A stretch of 7,642 bases of DNA, taken from assembly GCA_946481265.1 (NCBI GenBank), contig CAMLNE010000208.1, forward strand, positions 1-7,642, read 5' to 3'. This DNA comes from an uncultured Panacagrimonas sp. GTDB taxonomy: Bacteria > Pseudomonadota > Gammaproteobacteria > Nevskiales > Nevskiaceae. Position numbers and translations under genes: made by a program. Position 1 is the stretch's first letter, and each line of letters opens with the position of its first letter. Of the stretch, positions 1 to 7,187 are shown piece by piece. The notes under the pieces were generated by a model. That model had not been told where the DNA came from. It searched no databases and worked only from the letters and a program-made list of their open reading frames with translations.

Positions 1-737
1 GCGCCGAGTTCGCGGCGCACCTGGTCGAGCCGGCGTTCGGCAACCAGTTGCAGGCTGCCGGCGACCAGGTACAGGGCCAGCTCGCGGCCCGGCGTGGCGC
101 CCGGCAGGGCCTCCAGCTGCAGGCGCAGGCACTCGGAGAGGCTGCGCGCGCCGAAGCCGGTGGGCTCCACGCTCTGCACCAGCGCAAGGGCCGCTTCCAG
201 TTCCGCGGCGCTGGTGTTGAACGCCACGCCGAGCTGCGCGCCGATCTCACCGAGCGAGCACTCCAGGTAACCGTTGCCGTCGATGTTCTCGATGATGGCG
301 GCGACGATCGCGCCTTCGCGCGGCGTACGCACCATCAGGCTCAGCTGCTCGAGCGCGGACATGCGGGCGTCCGGGTTCTCCGGCGTCGCGGTACGCGCGG
401 TCCAGGGCTCGTCATCCTCGTCGGACGGTTCACCGCCCGACCAGCTCTCGCGGCTGGACCAGTCGAAGTCGGCCTCCACCTCGGCGTGACTGCCGGCGTC
501 GCAGCCGGTGGCCGGCGCCGGGTCGGCCTCGGTGGCCAGGACCTCGGCCGCAATCGCGACCGGCTCGTCGGAACCGTCCGACGCATCGTCGGCCTCCAGC
601 ATCACGTTTTCCTCCAGTGCCTGCTCGATTTCCTGTTCGAGTTCCAGGGTGGAGAGCTGCAGCAGGCGGATCGACTGCAGCAGTTGCGGGGTCAACACCA
701 TGCTCTGGGTGGCGCGAATGGTGAGGCTGGCTTTCAT
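1..737 (-). CDS. rpoN: RNA polymerase sigma-54 factor RpoN, N-terminal part (3' end off window)
   Basis: Sigma-54 directs core RNA polymerase to -24/-12 promoters and needs an AAA+ enhancer-binding protein to open DNA. The first 245 codons are visible. Residues 1-50 form the typical glutamine- and leucine-rich region I, with the strongly conserved stretch TPQLLQSIRLLQLSTLELEQ at about residues 17-36. A very acidic, low-complexity region II follows (about residues 50-115, many Asp/Glu). The start of the core-binding region III follows, with a DGNGYLE motif and an EPTGFGARSLSECL segment that corresponds to DPVGVAARDLRDCL in E. coli RpoN. The ATG at 737 is supported by a GGGAGG Shine-Dalgarno at 744-749, 6 nt upstream. 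The C-terminal HTH and RpoN box lie outside the window. The gene before it is a response regulator, not lptB, so this may be a second or relocated rpoN rather than the housekeeping copy. That last point is inference. Confidence 0.95.
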   Translation of the reverse strand, partial: MKASLTIRATQSMVLTPQLLQSIRLLQLSTLELEQEIEQALEENVMLEADDASDGSDEPVAIAAEVLATEADPAPATGCDAGSHAEVEADFDWSSRESWSGGEPSDEDDEPWTARTATPENPDARMSALEQLSLMVRTPREGAIVAAIIENIDGNGYLECSLGEIGAQLGVAFNTSAAELEAALALVQSVEPTGFGARSLSECLRLQLEALPGATPGRELALYLVAGSLQLVAERRLDQVRRELG

Positions 738-983
738 GGACTCCCTCCCGAGTTAGGACTCGTTGTTGATGGAGCCATCCTCGGTCACGGAGCCGCATTC
801 GCTAAGAAGTGTATTCCCGACGTCTTGTCAGGCTTTCCCTTATACGCGTCGGGTTCCTGGCAGCAGCCGCGAAGCGGCGGATGCGCGCGGCGCACGCTGC
901 GCCACCTGCAAGAGCGGCGCCAGCAAGCGTGGAAAGAGGGTGTTCGGTGCTTCGTGCAAGCTGCAGGAGCGGTCCCTGGCGCC
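738..983 (-). other. Non-coding gap upstream of rpoN with several inverted repeats
   Basis: No plausible gene is visible in these 246 nt. Directly after the response-regulator stop lies an 8-nt inverted repeat (916-923 with 976-983). A 6-nt pair (905-910 with 962-967) interlocks with it, which gives a pseudoknot topology on the minus-strand RNA. A compact GCCGC-loop-GCGGC hairpin lies at 866-878. Near rpoN there are a palindrome at 769-780 and a CGAGT/ACTCG hairpin at 749-762 just before the rpoN Shine-Dalgarno. None is followed by a U-tract, so I see no intrinsic terminator for the response regulator gene. With this GC content an 8-nt inverted repeat is expected about once by chance in such a length, so structure is possible but unproven. 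Confidence 0.5.
839..844 (-). promoter_or_regulatory. Weak candidate -10 box for rpoN (TATAAG)
   Basis: TATAAG on the minus strand matches the sigma-70 -10 consensus at five of six positions and lies about 100 nt upstream of the rpoN ATG. No convincing -35 box is found 16-18 nt further upstream (the region reads GC-rich, around CTGCTG). It is listed only because rpoN is 246 nt from the preceding gene and may need its own promoter. Confidence 0.25.
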
Positions 984-1649
984 TCAGTACTCGTGCGTGT
1001 CCAGGCCCCAGCGCAGGGCGGTCCGCATCAGCGCATTGGTCCCGTAGAGACCCAGCGATTGCATCAGGCGCGCCCGGTGGGTCTCCACGGTCTTCACCGA
1101 AACACCGAGCAGCTGCGCGATCTCCTTGGTGGACTTGCCCTTCCCGATGAGCGTCAGGACCTGCCGCTGGCGGTGCGTCAGCGCCGCCGAGTCCTCCACC
1201 CGGGTGTGGTCACGCCGGTCGAGCAAGAGGTTCGAGACGGCAGGGCTGATGTAGGTCTGCTGCTTCTCCACCGAGCGCAGGGCCAGCCCGAGCTCCTGCG
1301 GCTCGGCCTGCAGGGTCAGGAATCCCGCCGCGCCCTGGCGCAGGGCCGAGCGCACCTGGCCCGGGTCGGGCCGGGTGGCAAGCAGCAGGACCGCCACCTC
1401 GGGATAGTGCCGGCGGATCTGTGCGAGGGCGTCCAGCCCGTTGACGATGGGAAGGTCGAGCTCGACCAGGGCGGCACGCGGCCGCAGCCGCGCGACCAGG
1501 GTCAGCAACTCCTGGCCATCCGCGGCCTCGCCGATCACCTCGGCCTGGGCCTCGACCTGCAGCAGCAGGCGCATGCCGGCCCGCACCAGGGCCTGCCCAT
1601 TGGCGAGCACCAGCTTGGTCGGCGTTGCGCGACCGGACGGGACGTTCAT
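984..1649 (-). CDS. NarL/FixJ-type response regulator with degenerate receiver domain and LuxR HTH
   Basis: This is a 221-residue protein with two domains: an N-terminal receiver (about residues 11-128) and a C-terminal LuxR/GerE helix-turn-helix (about 154-215, with LTHRQRQVL, STKEIAQLLGVS and KTVETHRARL). The fold pattern is well conserved, but the signature receiver residues are not. The acidic pair expected after the first strand is N17-G18 (AxDD in family members). The phospho-acceptor Asp is E63 (ALVELDLP). The Thr/Ser of strand 4 is A91, and the conserved Lys of strand 5 is L113. Spacing between these positions matches NarL (D14, D59, S87, K109), so the alignment is secure. The DNA-binding half looks intact. 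The protein probably binds DNA without classical phosphorylation, with E63 perhaps acting as a fixed phospho-mimic; this is inference. The ATG at 1649 gives a receiver with a normal N-terminus, although its Shine-Dalgarno is poor. No histidine kinase is present in the window. The target genes are unknown; the neighbouring rpoN is a possible partner. Confidence 0.9.
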   Translation of the reverse strand: MNVPSGRATPTKLVLANGQALVRAGMRLLLQVEAQAEVIGEAADGQELLTLVARLRPRAALVELDLPIVNGLDALAQIRRHYPEVAVLLLATRPDPGQVRSALRQGAAGFLTLQAEPQELGLALRSVEKQQTYISPAVSNLLLDRRDHTRVEDSAALTHRQRQVLTLIGKGKSTKEIAQLLGVSVKTVETHRARLMQSLGLYGTNALMRTALRWGLDTHEY

Positions 1650-1705
1650 CCCGCTACTGTGCCGCCGCGTGCGCGGATCGTCATCCCTTTTACTGTCACA
1701 CCGCT

Positions 1706-2473
1706 TCAGGCCGACAGCTCGCCGGGATCGAATCCCGCCCGTGTTCGCGCCTCGAGATTGAACGGCCGCTGCAAGCGGACCCGGTGTTCCGCGATCAGCG
1801 CGCGGAACGTCGCCGCGGAGTCCAGGCCGCGCTGCGCGCACAGGTGCCGGAACCAGCGCGTGCCGATGGCGACGTGGCGCACCTCCTCCTCGAGGATCAC
1901 GCGCAGGATCGCGGCTGTGGCTTCGTCCCCCACCTCGACCAGCCGTCGGATCAGGTTGGGCGTCACGTCGAGTCCACGTGCCTCCAGCACGCGCGGCACC
2001 AGCGCCATGCGCACCAGCGGGTCGTGGGCGGTCTTCTGCGCCGCCTCCCACAGGCCGTTGTGCGCGCAGAAATCGCCATAGGCATAGCCCAGCTCCACCA
2101 AGCGGCCGGACAGCAGGGCGAAGTGGCGCGCCTCGTCCTGCGCCACGCTGATCCAGTCCGCGTAGTAGTCGGCGGGCAGTCCGTCGAAGCGCAGCGCGGC
2201 GTCGAGCGCAAGGTTCACCGCGTTGAATTCGATGTGCGCGACCGCGTGCACCAGCGCCGCACGACCCTCGGCGCTGCCGAGTCCGCGCAAGGGAACCGCG
2301 CGCGGATCCACCAGCTGCGGGCGCGCCGGACGACCCGGAATGCGCGGGTCGCGGGCCAGGCTCGCGTCACCGGCCCACGCCGCACCGGCGGCCGAGGGCG
2401 CCAGCGCCGCCACCAGGGCGCACTTGCGCGCCGGGTCGGGCTCGCACAGCGCGTCGAGCAGGGCGTGCCGCAT
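1706..2473 (-). CDS. DUF455 family ferritin-like diiron protein
   Basis: A 255-residue soluble protein recognised as DUF455 (COG2833), a family with a ferritin-like four-helix bundle related in fold to the tRNA hydroxylase MiaE. Its function is not established. A complete set of candidate diiron ligands is visible in the expected helix order: E82 (AHIEFNAV), E114 and H117 (DEARHF), E164 (LEARGLD), and E197 and H200 (EEEVRHVAIG). The family-typical ends FNLEARTRAGFDP (about 238-250) and ARGLDVTPNL (165-174) are also present. The ATG at 2473 is chosen because it lies 8 nt after the metZ stop. Longer in-frame versions would run deep into metZ. There is no clear Shine-Dalgarno, so translation is probably coupled to metZ. 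Binding of metal and an oxidase or hydroxylase role are family-based inference. Confidence 0.88.
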   Translation of the reverse strand: MRHALLDALCEPDPARKCALVAALAPSAAGAAWAGDASLARDPRIPGRPARPQLVDPRAVPLRGLGSAEGRAALVHAVAHIEFNAVNLALDAALRFDGLPADYYADWISVAQDEARHFALLSGRLVELGYAYGDFCAHNGLWEAAQKTAHDPLVRMALVPRVLEARGLDVTPNLIRRLVEVGDEATAAILRVILEEEVRHVAIGTRWFRHLCAQRGLDSAATFRALIAEHRVRLQRPFNLEARTRAGFDPGELSA

Positions 2474-2481
2474 GCCGGCGT

Positions 2482-3675
2482 TCAGGCCAGGCCGCGACGC
2501 AGGTCGGCCTGGATGTCGTCGAGATCCTCCAGCCCCACCGCGACGCGCACCAGGCCCTCGGTGATCCCCGCCGCGGCGCGCGCCTGCGGGCTGATGCGCC
2601 CGTGCGTGGTGGTCGCCGGATGGGTGATGGTGGTGCGCGTGTCGCCCAGGTTCGAGGTGATCGAACACAACCGCGTGGCGTCGATCAGCTTCCAGGCGCC
2701 CGCACGCTCGCCCTCGACCTCGAACGAGACGACGGCGCCGTAGCCGGTGCTCTGGCGCTTCGCCAGTTCGTGCTGCGGATGGCTGGGCAGGCCGGGGTAG
2801 AACACGCGCCGGATGGCGACCTGCTCGTTGAGCCAGGTCGCCAGGCGACGCGCGTTGTCCTCGTGCGCCTTCATGCGCACGCTCAAGGTCTCCAGCCCCT
2901 TGAGGAAGACCCAGGCGTTGAACGGTGACATGCAGGGCCCGGCCGTGCGCATGAAACCGAAGACGTCCTTGCCCACGCCCTGCGCGTCGCCGACGATCGC
3001 GCCACCCATGCAGCGACCCTGGCCGTCCAGATACTTGGTGGCCGAGTGGATGACGTAGTCGGCGCCCAGTGCCAGCGGCCTCTGGAACACCGGGGTCAGG
3101 AAACAGTTGTCCACGGCGAGCTTCGCGCCGTGCCGGTGCGCCAGCTCGGCGAGCGCGGCGATGTCTGCGACCTCGGTCAGCGGATTGGACGGCGTCTCGA
3201 CGAACAGCAGGCGGGTGTTCGGACGTATTGCCTGCTCCCAGGCCGCCGGGTCCTTCTGGTCGACGTAGTCCACGTCGACGCCGAACTTCACCAGGTAGTT
3301 GTTGAACAGGCTGATGGTCGACCCGAACAGCCCGTTCGATGCGAGCAGGTGATCGCCCGCCTTCATCGTCGCCAGCGCCAGCGAGAGGATCGCGACCATT
3401 CCGCTGGCGGTGGCCACGCAGGCCTCGCCGCCCTCCATGCGTGCCAGGCGCTCCTCGAAGGCCTTCACCGTCGGATTGCTGAAGCGCGCGTAGATGTTCC
3501 CCGGCTGCTCTCCGGCGAACACCGCGGCAGCCTCGGCCGCGCTGTGGAACATGAAGCTGGACGAGGCGAAGATCGCCGGCGAGTGCTCCATCTCGGACGT
3601 GCGCCGCGCGGCCGCGCGGATGCCGAGCGTGGCGGTGCCCCAGTGGAGTTCAGGATCTTCAGGCGTGTCGGTCAT
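2482..3675 (-). CDS. metZ: O-succinylhomoserine sulfhydrylase MetZ
   Basis: MetZ is a PLP enzyme of the Cys/Met metabolism family that makes homocysteine from O-succinylhomoserine and sulfide, bypassing the MetB/MetC transsulfuration route. The 397-residue protein aligns end to end with my recollection of Pseudomonas MetZ. Visible features are FAGEQPGNIYARFSNPTV (about 53-70, the phosphate-contacting YxR motif), TASGM (89-93), VETPSNP (159-165), VDNCF (188-192, with D189 for the PLP nitrogen) and the Schiff-base lysine K214 in HSATKYLDGQG. Near the C-terminus are LPSHPQHELAKRQ (296-308) and SNLGDTRTTITHPATTTHG (341-359). The ATG at 3675 fits the family N-terminus. The Shine-Dalgarno is weak (CGGA about 9 nt upstream). 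It follows purF in the conserved cvpA-purF-metZ order, but it has its own promoter and a terminator-bearing leader, so it is probably regulated separately. A cystathionine gamma-synthase is less likely, given the specific MetZ motifs. Confidence 0.95.
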   Translation of the reverse strand: MTDTPEDPELHWGTATLGIRAAARRTSEMEHSPAIFASSSFMFHSAAEAAAVFAGEQPGNIYARFSNPTVKAFEERLARMEGGEACVATASGMVAILSLALATMKAGDHLLASNGLFGSTISLFNNYLVKFGVDVDYVDQKDPAAWEQAIRPNTRLLFVETPSNPLTEVADIAALAELAHRHGAKLAVDNCFLTPVFQRPLALGADYVIHSATKYLDGQGRCMGGAIVGDAQGVGKDVFGFMRTAGPCMSPFNAWVFLKGLETLSVRMKAHEDNARRLATWLNEQVAIRRVFYPGLPSHPQHELAKRQSTGYGAVVSFEVEGERAGAWKLIDATRLCSITSNLGDTRTTITHPATTTHGRISPQARAAAGITEGLVRVAVGLEDLDDIQADLRRGLA

Positions 3676-3782
3676 TTTTCGAGTCCGTCACGCGGGCAAC
3701 AAAAAGCCCGCGATCAATGCGGGCCGATTCAGATGGATGCTTCACGCTTAGCAGTGAGCCCGCAAGCGTTGGAAATCGGCGT
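3676..3782 (-). promoter_or_regulatory. metZ 5' leader: candidate transcription attenuator or riboswitch
   Basis: If transcription starts about 7 nt after the -10 box, the leader is roughly 107 nt and contains interlocking complementary segments. P1 pairs 3774-3780 with 3723-3729 (7 bp). P2 pairs 3764-3769 with 3744-3749 (6 bp), and its loop carries a GCGGGC. That loop segment (3758-3764) is complementary over 7 nt to 3718-3724, the 5' arm of the downstream terminator. The terminator 3' arm (3706-3712) can instead pair over 7 nt with 3691-3697, just before metZ. Thus P1 or the loop pairing would block the terminator, and the last pairing would also disrupt it. This is the layout of an attenuator with alternative folds. 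I see no leader peptide ORF rich in Met codons, which favours direct RNA sensing or a protein. The fold does not match the SAM-II, SAM-V or SAH aptamers as I remember them. The ligand is unknown; each single helix could arise by chance at this GC content. Confidence 0.55.
3701..3724 (-). terminator. Intrinsic terminator inside the metZ leader
   Basis: On the minus strand a 6-bp all-G/C stem (3719-3724 with 3706-3711), with a 7-nt loop, is followed at once by five T residues (3701-3705) and then GTT. This is a standard Rho-independent terminator. It ends 25 nt before the metZ ATG, too close for a promoter to fit between them. It may serve partly to end purF transcripts, but it must also control RNA that reads into metZ. 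Confidence 0.75.
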
Positions 3783-3788
3783 GCGCGA

Positions 3789-3814
3789 ATTCTAGGGAGT
3801 ACCACCGGGGCGGG

Positions 3815-3818
<4 letters not shown>
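3789..3818 (-). promoter_or_regulatory. Sigma-70 promoter for metZ, overlapping the purF stop
   Basis: On the minus strand TTGACC (3813-3818, five of six matches to the -35 consensus) is followed after 18 nt by TAGAAT (3789-3794, five of six matches to the -10 consensus). The -35 box includes the purF TGA stop codon. The predicted start lies near 3782, just before the first arm of the leader structure. It is the best promoter-like sequence I find in the window. Confidence 0.65.
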
Positions 3819-5335
<1,517 letters not shown>

Positions 5336-5348
5336 GCGAGGCGTCTCC

Positions 5349-5912
5349 TCAGGCGGGGAAAAGGGAAGCCGAAGGCTCGGCGCCGTCCATTCCCGGTTCT
5401 GGTGTCACAGATGGGGGCCGGGCATCGGGCTTCAAGGGCTCGAGCCAGGCGTCGGGAATCAGTGTGTCCAGGCCATCGGCGATCACCGTCGACGGCGGGA
5501 TCAGGATCGACTCCCTCCACCAGGCGTCCGAGCCGAAACCGGCGGTGCGACCGATCAGCACGGCCAGCCCCACGAGCAGCATGCCGCGTACCAGCCCCAG
5601 GCCGGCGCCCAGCGTGCGGTCTGCCGAGGAGAAACGGCTCTGGCGGATGCGCGACACCAGCAACGCCGTGAGGATGCTGCCGATCAGCAGCCCGCCCAGG
5701 AACAGCCCGCCGTAGGCGGCGCCCATGCGCAGGAGCGGCGTGGCGATATGCGGCTGCAGGGCCAGGACCAGGTTCGCACCGAAGAGCACAGCGAGCACGA
5801 TGGCAAGAACCCAGGTGGCGATACCGAAGATTTCGCGGGTGAACCCCCGCAACAGCCCGATCAGGATCGACAGGATGACGATGGCCAGGATGCCGTAATC
5901 CGCCCAGTTCAT
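5349..5912 (-). CDS. cvpA: CvpA family inner-membrane protein
   Basis: A 187-residue membrane protein with about four hydrophobic segments (roughly residues 5-22, 31-51, 65-87 and 102-122) and a hydrophilic, proline-rich C-terminal tail (about 155-187). The opening [20 protein letters not shown], followed by [10 protein letters not shown], is typical of the CvpA (colicin V production) family. In E. coli the gene lies upstream of purF and is needed for colicin V production. A role in envelope integrity and bile or stress resistance has been reported in enteric bacteria, but its molecular activity is not known. The ATG at 5912 starts at the family N-terminus. The Shine-Dalgarno is weak. An extended -10 promoter lies about 30 nt upstream. 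It forms an operon with purF (13-nt gap). Confidence 0.93.
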   Translation of the reverse strand: MNWADYGILAIVILSILIGLLRGFTREIFGIATWVLAIVLAVLFGANLVLALQPHIATPLLRMGAAYGGLFLGGLLIGSILTALLVSRIRQSRFSSADRTLGAGLGLVRGMLLVGLAVLIGRTAGFGSDAWWRESILIPPSTVIADGLDTLIPDAWLEPLKPDARPPSVTPEPGMDGAEPSASLFPA

Positions 5913-5940
5913 GCCGCCATCGCGTCGAAAAGCCGCGTGA

Positions 5941-5949
5941 AGTCTAGCA
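5941..5949 (-). promoter_or_regulatory. Extended -10 promoter for cvpA-purF
   Basis: TGCTAGACT on the minus strand combines a TGn extension with a TAGACT hexamer (four of six to consensus, including the key second A and last T). No good -35 box lies 17 nt upstream (TGAGTT), which is tolerated by extended -10 promoters. The predicted start near 5934 would give a leader of about 22 nt before cvpA. Confidence 0.5.
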
Positions 5950-6054
5950 TTTGCCGCCGCCCGAACTCATCGGAGGACTAACGTCACGGGGACGCAGGCA
6001 CAGGCCTTCGGCGAGATCTTCCCCCACCTCATGGCGTGAAATCCGGGACAGCAA

Positions 6055-6067
6055 GATCACCGTGATC
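6055..6067 (-). repeat. 13-bp perfect palindrome GATCACCGTGATC
   Basis: Arms GATCAC and GTGATC surround a single central base, 15 nt past the thrC stop. It could be a protein-binding site or a weak RNA hairpin. It lies more than 100 nt upstream of the cvpA promoter and has no T-tract, so no role can be assigned. Confidence 0.35.
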
Positions 6068-6082
6068 CACCCTTCGATGGGC

Positions 6083-7183
6083 CTACAGGCGGTCCAGGAT
6101 CGCCTTCTCGACCGAAAACCGCTCGGCCGGCACCTGCACCAGGCCGGCCAGGCCGTCCTTCATCACGATGTCCGGATCCTTCAGGCCGTTGCCGGTGAGC
6201 GTGCAGACCACGGTCTTGCCCGCCTTGATGTCGCGCAGCGCGCCGCACAGCGAGGCGGCGGAGGCCGGCTCGCAGAACACGCCCTCGCTCTGCGCCAGCA
6301 GCCGCTGGGTGGCCAGGATCTCGGCGTCGGTGCATTCGTCGAACCAGCCGCCGCTGTCCTTCTGCGCCTCCCAGGCCAGGTCCCAGGACTGCGGATGACC
6401 GATGCGAATGGCCGTGGCGACCGTTTCCGGCTCGGCGACCGGGCCGCCGCGCAGGAAGGGCGCCGCGCCGGACGCCTGGTAGCCGAGCATGACCGGGCGG
6501 CTGTCGGTGATGGCGAACCGGTCGTAGGCGGGGTTCTCGCCGAAGGTGCGCGAGGCCGCGGTGGTCAGGCCCATCATCTCGGAATAGCCCATCCAGTACG
6601 CCGAGATGTTGCCGGCGTTGCCGACCGGCAGGCAGTGGTAGTCGGGGGCACGGCCGAGCGCCTCGACGATCTCGAAGGCGGCGGTCTTCTGGCCCTGCAG
6701 GCGGTAGGGATTGATCGAGTTGACGATGGATACCGGCGAGGTCTGCGCGACCTCCTTCACCAGGCGCATGCCGTCGTCGAAGTTCCCCGTCACCTGGATC
6801 ACGACCGCCCCGTGCACCACGGCCTGGGCCAGCTTGCCCAGCGCGATCTTGCCTTCCGGGATCAGCACGAAGGCCGTGATGCCGGCGCGCACCGCATACG
6901 CCGCCGCGGCCGCGGAGGTGTTGCCGGTGGAGGCGCAGATGATGGCGCGCGAGCCCTCGTGCACGGCCTGGGTCACTGCGGCCGTCATGCCCCGGTCCTT
7001 GAACGAGCCCGTCGGATTCAGGCCCTCGAACTTCACGTAGAGCTCGTTTTCCAGGCCCAGGCGCCTGGGCAGATTCTCCAGCTTGATCAGCGGCGTGCGG
7101 CCCTCGCACAGGGCGATGGCGCGCGCATCGGGCGCGATCGGGAGACGGTGACGATAGTGATCGACCAGACCGGTGTAGCGCAT
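6083..7183 (-). CDS. thrC: Threonine synthase ThrC (short form)
   Basis: Converts O-phosphohomoserine to threonine with PLP, the last step of threonine synthesis. The 366-residue protein is a fold-type II PLP enzyme. Visible features are [13 protein letters not shown] (28-40), the PLP lysine K62 in [11 protein letters not shown] (56-66), [14 protein letters not shown] (84-97), [13 protein letters not shown] (155-167), the glycine-rich phosphate loop PVGNAGN (186-192) and the C-terminal LTGNGLKDP (329-337). It belongs to the short form (about 350-370 residues, as in Bacillus and Mycobacterium), not the form of well over 400 residues found in E. coli and Pseudomonas. The ATG at 7183 ([10 protein letters not shown]) is preferred: it lies 4 nt after the GNAT stop, and AGG lies 9 nt upstream. 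A longer in-frame start would overlap the GNAT gene and add unconserved sequence. Confidence 0.96.
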   Translation of the reverse strand: MRYTGLVDHYRHRLPIAPDARAIALCEGRTPLIKLENLPRRLGLENELYVKFEGLNPTGSFKDRGMTAAVTQAVHEGSRAIICASTGNTSAAAAAYAVRAGITAFVLIPEGKIALGKLAQAVVHGAVVIQVTGNFDDGMRLVKEVAQTSPVSIVNSINPYRLQGQKTAAFEIVEALGRAPDYHCLPVGNAGNISAYWMGYSEMMGLTTAASRTFGENPAYDRFAITDSRPVMLGYQASGAAPFLRGGPVAEPETVATAIRIGHPQSWDLAWEAQKDSGGWFDECTDAEILATQRLLAQSEGVFCEPASAASLCGALRDIKAGKTVVCTLTGNGLKDPDIVMKDGLAGLVQVPAERFSVEKAILDRL

Positions 7184-7187
7184 GGAT

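Larger units (their letters stand above)
5913..6082 (-). other. Intergenic region between thrC and cvpA
   Basis: No gene is supported in these 170 nt. It holds the candidate cvpA promoter at its cvpA end and a 13-nt perfect palindrome at 6055-6067, 15 nt after the thrC stop. There is no stem followed by a U-tract, so thrC lacks an obvious intrinsic terminator and may end by Rho or read through. Confidence 0.5.

Noticed and set aside
866..878. GCCGC/GCGGC hairpin as a terminator of the response-regulator gene
   Set aside because: It lies more than 100 nt after the stop and has no T-tract on the minus strand.
889..904. Sigma-54-like GG-N10-GC element upstream of rpoN
   Set aside because: Only the GG/GC spacing fits. 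The TT of the -12 element and the CA after -24 are missing, and such spacing is frequent in GC-rich DNA.
1646..1684. A 12-codon upstream ORF whose TGA overlaps the response-regulator ATG
   Set aside because: The ATGA overlap looks like translational coupling, but the AGGG directly touches the ATG, leaving no spacing for a ribosome-binding site. A 12-codon frame is common by chance.
1650..1705. Separate promoter for the response regulator (GTGACA resembling a -35 box)
   Set aside because: No acceptable -10 hexamer lies 16-18 nt downstream; that region is CCGCGC. The gene is more simply read from the metZ-DUF455 transcript.
48..2081. Long plus-strand open frame of 677 codons
   Set aside because: It runs antisense through rpoN, the response regulator and part of the DUF455 gene. 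Its translation is low-complexity Arg/Gln/Ala-rich, as expected from the opposite strand of high-GC genes.
3676..3788. Known SAM-II or SAH riboswitch, or a Met-codon leader peptide, upstream of metZ
   Set aside because: The conserved SAM-II and SAH aptamer sequences, as I remember them, are not present. No short ORF with a start codon and clustered Met codons is found in the leader.
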